Origin: Diogma glabrata | Lineage: Eukaryota > Arthropoda > Insecta > Diptera > Cylindrotomidae | NCBI GenBank assembly: GCA_963693315.1 | Contig: OY856186.1 | Coordinates: 234,432,046 to 234,496,045 of the forward strand | DNA: 64,000 nt | Reading direction: 5' to 3' | Shown: piece by piece, positions 23,229-34,300 of the stretch | How positions within the stretch are numbered: the first letter of the stretch is position 1 | Layout: each line of letters begins with the position of its first letter | Position numbers and translations under genes: made by a program | The notes under the pieces: model-generated | Database searches by the model: none | What the model saw: the letters and a program-made list of their open reading frames with translations, nothing else | Told to the model about the DNA's origin: nothing

Positions 23229-23645
23229 TTTTCTTGCAATAGGTGCATTATAATGCTAATAAAATTGGAACCTCTTGGATTAGAAAACTAAAAATTTATG
23301 AGGCTATAGTTTAAAATTTGCCTAAAAGTTAAGATGGATTTAAATAACATAAACTCGAAAATGATGAAAGCATGGCCGTTTGCGTTTGTTTTTATTTCAA
23401 CAGCCCCAGGGTCCCAACCTCTAGACTTGAACTATTTTTTTTTAAATTTTGAAAATATTTATGTTGTATCTACGTGTGCAAAAGTTTTCAAATGTGAACT
23501 TGACCATTTAGATCAAGGACAACAAAGTTTATTAAATTCTTAAAACAGTTGATTTTCCAGGAACTTTGAACACCAAGGTTGTCATTTGAATAAAAATGAT
23601 AGAAATATGTTCAAATATTCAATATTTATACATTTTTATTTAAAT
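23229..23645 (+). repeat. Family D repeat, copy 1
   Basis: This ~415-bp unit has counterparts at 57080-57513 (minus) and 61216-61540 (plus). Landmarks: GCATTATAATGCTAATAAAA, GGAACCTCTTGG, AAAATGATGAAAGCATGGCC, TTGCGTTTGTTTTTATTTCA, GATCAAGGACAACAAAGTTT, AAAACAGTTGATTTT. The start GCATTATAATGC is a perfect 12-bp palindrome. It is non-coding, and the ends are not flanked by an obvious duplication. Confidence 0.6.
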
Positions 23646-24830
23646 ACTAGAAGGCGATGCCCGTGCTTTCCAAATAAGAAACAGTTTTATGTTGGAATAA
23701 ATACTCTTACAATTTTTTTTACTGTCATTTTATTTAATTTGTTTTATTAGTTTTATAAAAATTTTGAAAAAAATTTAATATTGGTATCATTTGGCAGTCA
23801 GCAAGAGCAATTAGTTGAAGGTCTCTAAAGCTAAATAAATTTGCATATGAAATGTATGTTAAAATTAAAACACATTAGTACACACAAATGGTTTACACAA
23901 TAACTTTTATAAATAGATGGCAAAAGATGGAGGTTATTAAAAGGCTAACATTTTATTTCAAAGATTTAATTCAAATAATTCAATGTTTTGCGATAATCCA
24001 CTTAATATGTGCACGAACAAATAGGTGAACGTTAAAACATTCGTTTATTGGGTGTCACAATAGTCAACCACTTACTCTGGATCCGTAATACTTGTCATGC
24101 AAAATAGGCACACTGGTGCTACTGGTTTATCGTCCCATTTCATGTTGACTAATTTCATTTATCAATCCATCCAGATTATGTGCTGTTCTTAAATAAGGTC
24201 AATTTGAATTTTTAAATATATTTTACCAATTATTTGCAATACTCTACATTGATACATGTATGCGCTTTGTGTGCTTTTAGTAGTAATGGCGAATGTCACT
24301 GAAAGAAAACCTGCAAGAGCAGACCAAAATATGCATAGCGCGGATGTTTGATACTAATCGAAAATCCGGTCTAAGAATTCCAGCAGTTTTAGTGAATGTT
24401 TTTGTTTTTGAATTTTGTTGATTTATGGTCACCTCTTTTCGACCTTCCTGACAGAGTTTTAAAAAAAAATTTGGACACACATAATAAGACTAATCTGTAG
24501 AATTAATTACTAATTTGACTATTTTCTAATATAAAAATAATAATAAGAATAATATCATTTATAAATCCAGACTTATATACTTTTCTAAAACCAGTCAAAT
24601 CACTTCTTTTATTGACATATTTGCATATATTTTACCAATTTCTTCAAATAACCTACATGATGTATATGCTTTGTTTATTTTTGAAATTAATGAGGAAGCA
24701 TATTTTCTTTACTAAGTAAAACACTTTTAACCTGTAGTTTTGATATTATTGTTCATAAGAATGTTAAATTAGGACACAATATTCTCTCATCCTATGAATT
24801 CATACATCGTAATGTCTAGAAATTTAATAC
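23646..24830. other. AT-rich, no supported gene
   Basis: There are no recognisable domains. The last ~30 bp (AATGTCTAGAAATTTAATAC) resemble, in reverse, a stretch of element C near 4170-4195. The next Helentron-like copy may therefore sit in an element C relic. Confidence 0.25.
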
Positions 24831-25129
24831 AAAAATATGAAGGGGCTGAAATCTCACAGCTCTGAGATATCAAGACTTCGGTCTGGGTTAAGGATTTTGA
24901 TATAGTTTTCGGCAAAAAAACTTTTATAAGGACATGGTTTTTAGTTTTGGGCAGCGTTGTATATCAAACATAACTTTTTGTTAAAGTACATGTATTTTTT
25001 GAAACATCAATACGTTGTCGGAAAATTATAACAGATCATATATTAGCATAATTTAGTGAAAACATTATACAATTAGCAAACTACTCAAAAACATCTCCAT
25101 TTAGTGTTTCGAGAAAATATTTCAAAATC

Positions 25130-26000
25130 ACAAATTCATATTTCTTTCAAAATTCCAAAAATATTGTAAAAATTAAATAAAATAAAAAATTCAAACTTTT
25201 TTCAAACAAAATTCTAAAAATATTTCAAAAATTATTACAAAATCAAAGATTAAAACTTTTTTCAAAAATTCTAAAAATACTGCAAAAATTATAACAAAAT
25301 CAAAAATTGTAACTTTTCTCAAAATTATAAAAATTATAATAAAATCAAAAATTTTTCAAAATTCTAAAACTATTCCAAAAATTCTTACAAAATCAAAAAC
25401 TGTAAATTCAAAAATTCTATTTTTTTTTCAAAATTCTAAAAATATTTCAAAAATTAGAATAAAATCAAAAATTTAAACTTTTTCTAAATTCTAATAATAT
25501 TCCAAAAATTCTTAAAATTCAAATATTCAAACTTTTTCCAAAATTCTAAAAATATTGCAAAAATTATAACAATAAAATCAAAAATTTAAAATCTTTCAAA
25601 ATTCTAAAAATATTCCAAAAATTCTTACAAAATCTAAAACTGAAACTTTTTTCAAAATTCTAAAAAAATATTTAAAATTCAAAAATTCTATTTTTCTTCA
25701 AAATTCTAAAAATATTCCTTAAATGGAATAAAATCAAATATTTAAACTTTTTCTAAATTCTCATAATATTCCTAAAATTTTTAAAAATTCAAAAACTCAA
25801 ACTTTTACCAAAACTCTAAAAATATTGCAAAAATTATAACAATATCAAAAATTGAAACATTTTTCAAAATTGTAAAAATTATAATAAAATCAAAAATTTA
25901 AAATTTTTCGAAATTCCAAAAATATTCCGAAAATTCTAACAAAATCAAAAATTGAAACTTTTTCAAAATTCCAAAAATATTTCAAACACTATAACAAATT
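25130..26000. repeat. ~50-60-bp AT minisatellite inside Helentron-like copy
   Basis: Imperfect repeats of a unit built from AAAATTCTAAAAATATTGC, AAAAATTATAACAAAATC and AAAAATTAAAACTTTTTTC run for about 870 bp. The same array is found in every copy of the family in this window, so it belongs to the element rather than to the insertion site. Confidence 0.75.
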
Positions 26001-26039
26001 CATGTTCAATGATATTTACATAAACAGCTAAATTTTTTT

Positions 26040-26540
26040 TTCCAAAAACTTATCTAAAAAATAAATGGTCATTTTTTTTAACACTTTACAACATTTTTTT
26101 GACAAACTTATAATGCCATAATTATCAATAATAATAATGAAATTTCATGTCAAAGAAATAATTAATTTTATTTTTTTCCAAAAAATTGGGTAAAATATAA
26201 ATAAAAATCTTTCTTTTGACACACTTGACAACATTTTTTTGACAAACTTATAATGCCATAATTCTCAATAATAATACTAAAATTTCGTGTCAAACAAATA
26301 ATTAATTTTATTTTTTTCCAAAAAATTGGGTAAAAAATAAATAAAAATCTTTCTTTTGACACTCTTGACAACATTTTTTTGACAAACTTATAATTCCATA
26401 ATTCTCAATAATAATAATAAAATTTCATTTCAAACAAATAATTAATTTTATTTTTTGCCAAAAAATTGGGTAAAAAAATAAATAAAAATCTTTCTTTTTA
26501 CACACTTGACAACGTTTTTTTAGCAAACTTATAATGCAAT
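26040..26540. repeat. ~140-bp minisatellite, about 3.5 units
   Basis: GACAAACTTATAATGCCATA recurs at 26101, 26241 and 26381 (period 140), with a diverged fourth unit at about 26522. Each unit also holds TTTTTTCCAAAAAATTGGGT and CTTTCTTTTGACACACTTGA. The frame at 26168-26374, which contains the same peptide twice, is a translation of this array and not a gene. Confidence 0.8.
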
Positions 26541-27886
26541 AATCTAGATTTTGGTCTCACATACCAATCCCGACCGTCAAGATTTCTCCTAATTGAAAGT
26601 TCCTACTCGTAATCATTTAAAATGAAAGTTTTTTAAGCAAAAAATATGCAAACTTCCTTGTTTTGACACACTTGACGATTTTTTTAACACACTTTCGGTA
26701 CAGTTATCGAACACTTCGTCCTTTCGGCTCTCACCATTGAGTAAAACTATTTTCAGAAAAAAAAAATTTTGGAATCCGTCCAGCGGTTTTCTAGATTTCA
26801 TAGGTTGTGACGGCCGGCCGGCAGACAGACATACATTTTTTTTTTGCTTTTTTAGAATCAGTAGGTCCTAAAACGTCGAGAAATGCCAAAAAAGTGGGGG
26901 TAAGAATTTCACTTTAGGCTCATGAATGCAATACTTAGGTCTTTCAGACCGAAGTAAATTCGTTAAATCAGCAATATTTCTCCTGTGCTGTAATGAATCA
27001 AGTTCCTTAGTAAGATCTGAGTTACCAATCAATTTAATAGCTCTTCGCAGCACAGCATCAAGGCATTTCAAACTTGTTACGTACGCTCCATCCCAAATGC
27101 AAGGACGGATAAAAAACTTGTAGACCAAAAGAAGCTATTCGCTATTGAAAAACTTTTTACAATGTCCTAAAAACCATAATTTTCTAACTGCGTTCTTAGC
27201 TAAGCTAAAAATATGAGAATACCACTTCATATTATTTTCAACCTCAACCACCAGAAGTCTGACAGACTCTTTCTCCACAAGATCTTTCGCATCAAACTTT
27301 AAAGGAAACGGATTAGGTCTGGCAAACATGTGTTTTGCTAGCATTAAATTCAACACTGTTTGCTAAACCCCAATCCATAATTGTTTTAAGATCAACGTTC
27401 AAAGAATTAATTAAGCTTGATCTCGTGTCAACAATTGCCGAGGGTGAATAATGATTCGTGAGACTCATGAAGTGTGCTATCATCAGCAAAACTATGGATA
27501 GGATATGGACTGTTGCATCCAACAAATCATTAATATGGATAAAAAAAAGAATATACCATCAAAATTGACCCGAAATCAGCTATAAAGCTCTGTAACCAAG
27601 AAAGAAGTTGTTCATCTATTCCATAGCTTCTCCACTTGCATATTAGATTGTTGTGCCAAACCTTATCAAATGCTTTGGAAATATCAAGTGCAACACCGAA
27701 AGTCTCTCTATGGTTCTCCAACGACTTGTTCCAGACATGCGTGACAAAGGCAAACAGATCTCCCGTTGCTCTACCTTTTCGGAACCCATATTGTCTTTCA
27801 TTTAGAATTTTTGAGGATTCCAAGAAGCTCTTAATATTAAAATTGACGTATTTCTCAAATATTTTAGCAACAACCGATACCCGGTT

Positions 27887-28115
27887 AGGAGCTGCCAATG
27901 TTAAACAATGGACCAATCTTGGCTCAGTATTGGCAAGCCAAGCCTTGGATAGTGGGCTTTGGGCCAGTTGTAAATGCATAGACTGAACCAAGGTTCCGTT
28001 TATTATATTACGCGTTATTAACCAGTCTAATGCATTGTAAACATGTGTAGGCCATATTATGTTTATCTTTGTTTTCCTATATGTTACTCTTTCCACAACC
28101 TCTTTCCACACATTT
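27887..28115 (-). mobile_element. Element C fragment inside LINE-A
   Basis: On the minus strand it gives AAATGTGTGGAAAGAGG, ACATGTTTACAATGCATTAG, CAAGGCTTGGCTTGCCAATA and TTGGTCCATT, matching 4090-4345. It replaces the LINE sequence just before VSVVAKIFEKY. The peptide MHLQLAQSPLSKAWLANTEP, in frame with the LINE in one reading, comes from this insert and is not LINE protein. Confidence 0.6.
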
Positions 28116-28119
28116 AAAG

Positions 28120-28530
28120 GGTGTAAAGGAACTGATCAGTTTTTTAGCGATATTGAACAAAGTGGTAGGGGTCAACCGAGCACTTGTTTTTTTGGAAGTT
28201 TAATAACATCTGTATCTGATAATCGAATTGGATGAAACTTGGTACATAAACATTTAATACGGTTCACAACAGCTCTGCATACCAATTTCCGTTTTGTCAC
28301 TTCCGGTTAAATTTTTTTTTACTTTTTCTCGTACAACAGAATTTATGTTTGTTGGGATACTACTGCTTTCTTTAATATTTTTATAATTAGAACTATTGGT
28401 TAGCTTTTAATTAAAGTATTTGATGGATATTAGCTCATTATATATCCAGAACACTATGTTTCCAGAGCTGTGGGGAAGTCAGCCAATGCATCAGCGTTGC
28501 AATATTTTATAATTCTAATTGCGTTTTTAC
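28120..28530 (-). repeat. Family B fragment inside LINE-A
   Basis: In reverse it starts TATTGCAACGCTGATGCAT and runs through CCACAGCTCTGGAAACATAG, TAAATTCTGTTGTACGAG and CGGAAGTGACAAAACGGAA to CCACTTTGTTCAATATCGC. It therefore covers only the first ~410 bp of the family. It interrupts the LINE between the WDYKAAD...IPNKLI region and the RT domain. Confidence 0.65.
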
Positions 28531-29389
28531 ACTTAAACGAAAACCATTGCTCAGCCTTAGGAATTAATTAATTTATTTGGAATTGATTTGCGCAAACCCT
28601 CGAGTACAGTTTTGGAATAAGTTATAGCAGCAATGTCAGGGTTTTGAGCAGCAAGAAAAATAAGTTTCCAGGGAAATCTATTATAAAAATATTTAAGACC
28701 CAGCCAATCCGCAGCTTTATAGTCCCATACACGACGAGGATTTGATTTAAACTGTTTAGGGATTTGAATATTAAATTTTGTGGACATCAAATTATGATCT
28801 GATCCACCTGTAATGACCCGTTATCATACATATATTAAAATAAAAATCCATTACAAAAATCTATACCAAATTTGACAATTTCTTTCTTTAACGAAATAAT
28901 GCAGGGTGAATAAACTTATACGTTTAGTGCTGTTTATTTAATATTTCGAAATAGAAAATATCAAGACTTCGGTCTGGGTTAAGGATTTTGATATAGTTTT
29001 CGGCAAAAAACTTTTATGAGGACATGGTTTTTAGTTTTTGGCAGCGATGTGCATCAAACATAACTCTCTGTTAAAGTACAAGTATTTTTTATCTCTGTTT
29101 AAAAATTTATTACAAAACTAACACGAAACATCAATACGTTGCCGGAAAATTATAATCAAAATTCAAAAATATTGTTAAATTTAAATATTTTCTAAATTCC
29201 ATTAATATTTCAAAAATTCTTAAAAATTCAAACTTTTTCCAAAATTCTAAAAATATTGCAAAAATTATTACAAAATCAAAAATTGAAAATTTTTTCAAAA
29301 TTCCAAAAATTATAAAAATATCAAAAATTAAAAATTTTTCAAAATTCTAAAAATATTTCTAAAATTCTTACAAAATCAAAAATTAAAAC

Positions 29390-31272
29390 TTTTTTTTTTT
29401 TTTTTTTTTTTTTTAATAAAATGTGTTGTGTAATAGGGTTTAGAATATGTGTCACAACAACACATAAATACCTTTTAAGACCTAGGTCTAGACCTGGGTC
29501 CCACAACAACTGGCGTTCTGAGGTGTAGATTAACGCTTTTTTTAAACATCTGTGGGTTGTAGCCAACTGAGACTAAGTGTTCCGGCAAACTATTCCATTT
29601 GTACGCAGTTCGGACAAAGAAGTCTCTCTGCGATCTGCCAGTATGACAGCGCGGGATCTTTACCGTTTCACTGGTTGCGGCAGCCGATTGCCGAGTGGAA
29701 CGGGGGTAAGAATAAGTTTGAGGCATGATGCCGCTGATTTCATCTGAGCACTGCTGATGACGATATTTGTAAAAAACAACGAGGTCAGCAACAGTGCGAC
29801 GATGTTGTAGGGAATCAAGTTTTGATGTCAAAGTTCGATCACCTACAATTCGTATAGCTCGCTTTTGAACAGAGTCCAAGAGGGCCAAGATGGAAACAGA
29901 GGCAGCACCCCAAACTTGACAGCAGTACTCCATACAAGGACGAATATAGGACTTATAAACATGGAGCAATTGGTATGGAGTGAAAAATTTTTTGCATCTA
30001 TTTAGGAGGCCGAGTTTTTTAGACGCGCTTTTTGCCATCGCCATTACATGATCGTTCCAGAGTAGGTCATTTGAAACTGTGACACCCAATAAACGAATGT
30101 TTTTACATTCACCTATTGGTTCATTACACATACTAAATAAAATATCTTTGGGGAACTCGGTCTTTAATCTGGAAACAATCAACAGCTGTGTTTTGGTGGA
30201 GTTGAAATTGACAAGGTTTTGGTCACCCCAGTCGGCAACTTTATTCAGGTCTTTGTTCACGTTTATGGCAGCGTCTCTCCGGGCAGGATTAATTCGTTCG
30301 TGTATTTTACCTTTTGAAGGAAGGGGCTCGAACGACTTGTGCAGAGTACTATCATCTGCAAAACTATTTATTGGGTTGCTGGTGATTTTCAACAATTCGT
30401 TGATATAAATCAAAAATAGGGTTGGGGACAATACTGAGCCTTGGGGTACACCAGCGTTAATTAGTTTAGACTCAGAAGAATATCCGTCTAAGGTTACCGA
30501 AATGTATCGGTCGGATAGAAAATTTTGAATCAGCTTCACAACATTGGGATGAAAACCGTACGCAACGAGCTTGTTGATTAAGTTGGCATGCCAGACTCGA
30601 TCGAATGCCTTGGAGATGTCTAAAGCGATAACGTATGTTTCACCACCTTTATCAAGTATGCTGTTCCAACAATGCGCTACATAGTTTAATAGATCGGTAG
30701 TTGATCTTTTGTTTCGAAAACCGTATTGGCTGTCGGATATTAAATGATTTTCTTCCAGAAATTTTGAAATATGTGTATTAATATAATGCTCATAGACTTT
30801 GGATAGGACCGATAGTAAAGCTATTGGCCTATAATTTGAGATATCGGATTTTGGTCCCTTTTTGGGGACGGGCTGGACATTTGCCAACTTCCAGCACGAG
30901 GGAAATATACCAGATTTGTAGGATTGGTAGAATATTTTAGTTAAAGTTGGTGCAAGTTCTTTGGAAAAGGTTTTTAAAATAATGGGTGGAATATTGTCCA
31001 TTCCTGATGCTTTGTTGATGTTTAACCCCTTTAAAAGTTTAGCGACTATTTTGGGTTTGAAGTGAAGTTCATTCATATTAACTCCTGAAGACTGGATTTG
31101 GGGTATTTCTTTAGGAGTTTCCAAAACAGTGGAGTTCAGAGCAAAGCGTTCAGCGAACAAGTTAGCTTTTCTTGCGGGATCATTGACGATTAAATCACCA
31201 TCAATAATAGGGGGAATAGAAAATTTTGTACCAGAATTTAAAGAATTAATGGCACTTTAAAGAATTAATGGC
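29390..31272 (-). mobile_element. LINE-2: young 5'-truncated LINE with poly(A)
   Basis: The 3' end is a pure run of 25 T on the + strand (29390-29414), i.e. a poly(A) tail on the element's strand, preceded by an ATTTTATT-containing 3' UTR. The coding region is uninterrupted to the 5' break. At the 5' junction, an 18-bp segment (TTTAAAGAATTAATGGCA) occurs twice in tandem (about 31238-31273), as is common at truncated LINE 5' ends. The target was the AT minisatellite of the Helentron-like copy. No clean flanking duplication is visible, which such a repetitive target would obscure. Confidence 0.85.
29475..31160 (-). CDS. LINE-2 reverse transcriptase (5'-truncated)
   Basis: 561 codons are open; the same frame continues upstream to about 31250 without a start. 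Motifs in order: ASGMDNIPPIILK, PVPKKGPKSDISNYRPIALL, SDSQYGFRNKRSTTD, VIALDISKAFDRVWH, INAGVPQGSVLSPTLFLIYI, the catalytic NSFADDSTLH, LLGVTVSNDLLWNDHV, YIRPCMEYCCQVWG, LDSLQHRRTVADLVVFYKY, and a C-terminal RTAYKWNSLPEHLV. The endonuclease domain is missing because of 5' truncation, so the copy cannot move by itself. The LQHRR C-terminal region is shared with LINE-3, but the protein is clearly a different family (about 50% alike by eye). Clade assignment (CR1/Jockey-like) is uncertain. Confidence 0.88.
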   Translation of the reverse strand: MFAERFALNSTVLETPKEIPQIQSSGVNMNELHFKPKIVAKLLKGLNINKASGMDNIPPIILKTFSKELAPTLTKIFYQSYKSGIFPSCWKLANVQPVPKKGPKSDISNYRPIALLSVLSKVYEHYINTHISKFLEENHLISDSQYGFRNKRSTTDLLNYVAHCWNSILDKGGETYVIALDISKAFDRVWHANLINKLVAYGFHPNVVKLIQNFLSDRYISVTLDGYSSESKLINAGVPQGSVLSPTLFLIYINELLKITSNPINSFADDSTLHKSFEPLPSKGKIHERINPARRDAAINVNKDLNKVADWGDQNLVNFNSTKTQLLIVSRLKTEFPKDILFSMCNEPIGECKNIRLLGVTVSNDLLWNDHVMAMAKSASKKLGLLNRCKKFFTPYQLLHVYKSYIRPCMEYCCQVWGAASVSILALLDSVQKRAIRIVGDRTLTSKLDSLQHRRTVADLVVFYKYRHQQCSDEISGIMPQTYSYPRSTRQSAAATSETVKIPRCHTGRSQRDFFVRTAYKWNSLPEHLVSVGYNPQMFKKSVNLHLRTPVVVGPRSRPRS

Positions 31273-31376
31273 AAATTCTAAAAATATTGCAAAAATTATT
31301 ACAAAATCAAATATACAAACTTTTTCAAAATTCCAAAAATATTTTAAAAACTATAACAAATTCAAAAATTTACATG

Positions 31377-34300
31377 TATCATTTTCAGATATATCAAAGT
31401 AGCGGTTGCAAGAAGACGTTGTTTAATTTTGTTGCTGTCAATTTTTTTTATTTACAATTTTTATCGAATTTAATTTTTTTATATCAAATTATTATTTTAA
31501 ATTATTATTTTAAATTATTATTTTAGAATAATTTTTTAATTTTTAGGGAATACAATACATATTAATAATTTTTCTTTTTGTTTTGTAGGTAAGGATTTTA
31601 CAAAAAAAAATATTGACCGAAAAAATATTGAAAAGAAACAATAAGTGAAAGAAAATTATAAGGGATAGGATAAGAACATTTTGCAAAAAAAATTAATTCA
31701 GATAAGTTTTTCTTATCATTCAAATTTTTATTTTATTTATTTTTATGTAGAATTGTAGTTATTTTATTAGTTTTGTTGTTAGTTTTCTTGTGTTCTTGTT
31801 GACTCAATAACAGGTTTTAAGTACACTTTATGTATAGTTTCCTGTGTTTGAGTTACATCTTGTTTTGATGTTTCTAAAATAATATTTTGTTTACAATTTC
31901 ATAATTTTAATTGTCGATTTTAACAGTGAACCTAGACTTAGATTCAGGTTGTCCAGCTGTTGAAGTAGTCAATTTCAATTTCAATTTGAGTTTGTTTGTG
32001 TTCGCATTACTGTGGTTTTCGTATGTATGTTTTTCATTGATATTTCTCTATGAATTAAAATGGCAAAATTATCTATCAGCTATGCAAACATAAGAGGATT
32101 GAATATAAACCTTAATTCAGTCCATCTTTTTCTTGAAACTATGAAACCTGATATTTTGTTTTTAACGGAAACGATTATCAGTGCGCGTGCTGTGACCTTA
32201 GATAAAAACAAATACCTTTGTCCCAATTATGAACTTGAATCCTCATTCTACATTAAGCATGGAGTTTGTGCTTATATTAGGGATACTATACCATATGTGA
32301 GATTAAATAAATTTGAATTAAATGCAAAATTTCACAATATGGTGTCACTAAAAATTAGTTGCCCAAGTCAAACGCTGTTTGTCTTTGGACTTTACCGTTC
32401 ACCTAATTCACCTGAGAACTCTAATTTATTTCATGACTTATCTGAGAAGATAGATAGGTTGGTTGAGTATCCTAATGCAAAGTTTATAGTCCTTGGAGAT
32501 TTTAATGTCCACAATAAAGAATGGCTTACACACAGCTCTAAAACTGACGAGGTTGGTAGACAGGCTGAGTTGTTTGCTCTTTATCACAATTTTATTCAAA
32601 TAATAGACCAGCCAACCAGAGTTCCTGACATTCCTGGTCAAAGTAGTAATTTGCTTGATTTATTTTTGACAAACGATCCATATCTGGTTCAATTTAAAAT
32701 ATCAGAACCATTGGGTGGTTCAGATCATAATTTGATCTCCACACAACTAAATATACAAATTCCAAAACAATTTAAAGCGAATCCACGCAATGTTTGGGAT
32801 TACAAAGCTGCGGATTGGCAAGGACTTAAAAGTTTTTTTAGATGTTTTCCTTGGAAACGCTATTGCCTTACCGGCCAAGACCCAGACATAGCTGCATCAA
32901 ATTTTTCGGAAACTGTAATTGATGGTATGCACAGATTTATTCCTAATAAATTGATCATTCCGAAAACTGATCTATGGTTTTCTAGTAAATGCAAAAAAGC
33001 TATAAAAGTTAAAAAAAAGGCTTTTCGAAAGTTTAATCAAAACAAAACCGATGAAAACCTTAGACAGTACCGTAAAGAGAGAAATTTATGTCGTAAGTTA
33101 ATAGATGAAGAGAAACATCTATTTAATAGGAAAAAAGCATCTAAATTCGCAGAACATCCGACTGGTTCACGCAATTTCTATAAAGCCGCAAAGGCTGTCC
33201 AAAGCAACTTTTGTAAATCTTCCCTACCGCCTCTTGTTAATAGAGATGTCCCTATCATTGATCCAAAAGAGAAAGCTAATTTGCTTGGGCATTATTTCTC
33301 TTTAAATTCTACTTTAAAAGAACCTAATTTCCAACCTAAACCTATTTCTAAAGTTTCTTATAAAATGAGGCGGATAATTTTTCGGAAAAACATTGTTCGA
33401 AAAATGCTTTTAAAAATCAATACTAACAAAGCAACAGGCCCTGATTTTATTCCTCCGATTATACTTAAAACATTTGCTAGGGAGCTAGCACCAATCCTCA
33501 CTAAAATTTTCTATTTGTCATATAAGAAAGGAATTTTTCCTGAAATTTGGAAAATGGCTAGTGTACAGCCAGTTTCGAAAAAGGGCAGTAAGACTGATCC
33601 TACGAATTACAGACCCATTTCAATTTTATCGGTAGTTGCTAAAATTTTTGAGAAATATGTCAATTTTAATTTAATGAGCTTCTTAGAGTCTTCCAAATTA
33701 ATTAATGAGAGACAATATGGATTTCGAAAAGGAAGAGCGACGGGAGATTTGCTGTCTTTTGTCACTCATATCTGGAACAAGTCGCTTGAAAACTTTGGAG
33801 AAACATTCGGTGTTGCTCTTGATATTTCCAAGGCATTTGACAAAGTTTGGCATAACAACCTTATATGCAAATTGAGATCCTATGGTTTAGACGAGCAGCT
33901 TATATCTTGGACTCAGAGCTTTATATCTGATCGAAAATTTCGGGTCAATGTTGACGGTGTATCATCGAATACTTTTTCAACTAATGCAGGAGTTCCTCAG
34001 GGTTCCGCTTTGTCACCAACTCTTTTTCTTATCTATATTAATGATTTGTTGGACTCAACGGTTCATCCTATACATAGTTTTGCTGATGATAGCACGCTTC
34101 ATGCGTCTCATGAAGCACCTAAATTATATACACCCTTAGCGCTTAGTGAGTGTAGGTCAAAATTGATAGATTCCCTTAACACTGATCTTAAAACAATTAT
34201 GGATTAGGGTATTGCTAACAGTGTTGAATTCAATACAAGCAAAACACAGGTTTGTCATTTTTCTAGGATAACGACACCCAATCCTTTTCCATTAACATTT

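Larger units (their letters stand above)
24831..26957 (-). mobile_element. Helentron-like element, full-length copy (minus)
   Basis: The 3' terminus at the left has stem ATCTCA-CAGCTC-TGAGAT (24851-24868) and subterminal repeat ACTTCGGTCTG. The 5' terminus at the right reads CTTAGGTCTTTCAGACCGAAGT and ends at about 26957. Between them lie a conserved ~300-bp block, a ~50-60-bp minisatellite (about 25130-26000), a ~140-bp array (about 26040-26540) and a unique block with GCCGGCCGGC. No Rep or helicase is encoded, so it is non-autonomous. It abuts, and has cut, the LINE starting at 26958. The assignment to Helentron/HINE rests on architecture only. Confidence 0.75.

Noticed and set aside
26168..26374. 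68-codon minus frame containing the same peptide twice
   Set aside because: Read-through of two ~140-bp minisatellite units.
24831..26957. Cut-and-paste MITE with ACTTCGGTCTG as true TIRs
   Set aside because: The conserved hairpin and ~40 bp beyond one repeat are shared by four copies, so the repeats are subterminal; no consistent target duplication is seen.
27636..27986. 116-codon + frame
   Set aside because: Antisense of LINE-A RT and the element C fragment.
30079..30408. 109-codon + frame
   Set aside because: Antisense of the LINE-2 RT around the FADD motif.
31911..32093. 60-codon + frame just upstream of the LINE-3 ORF, considered as ORF1
   Set aside because: Hydrophobic AT-driven sequence overlapping the ORF start in another frame; no zinc knuckle or coiled coil.
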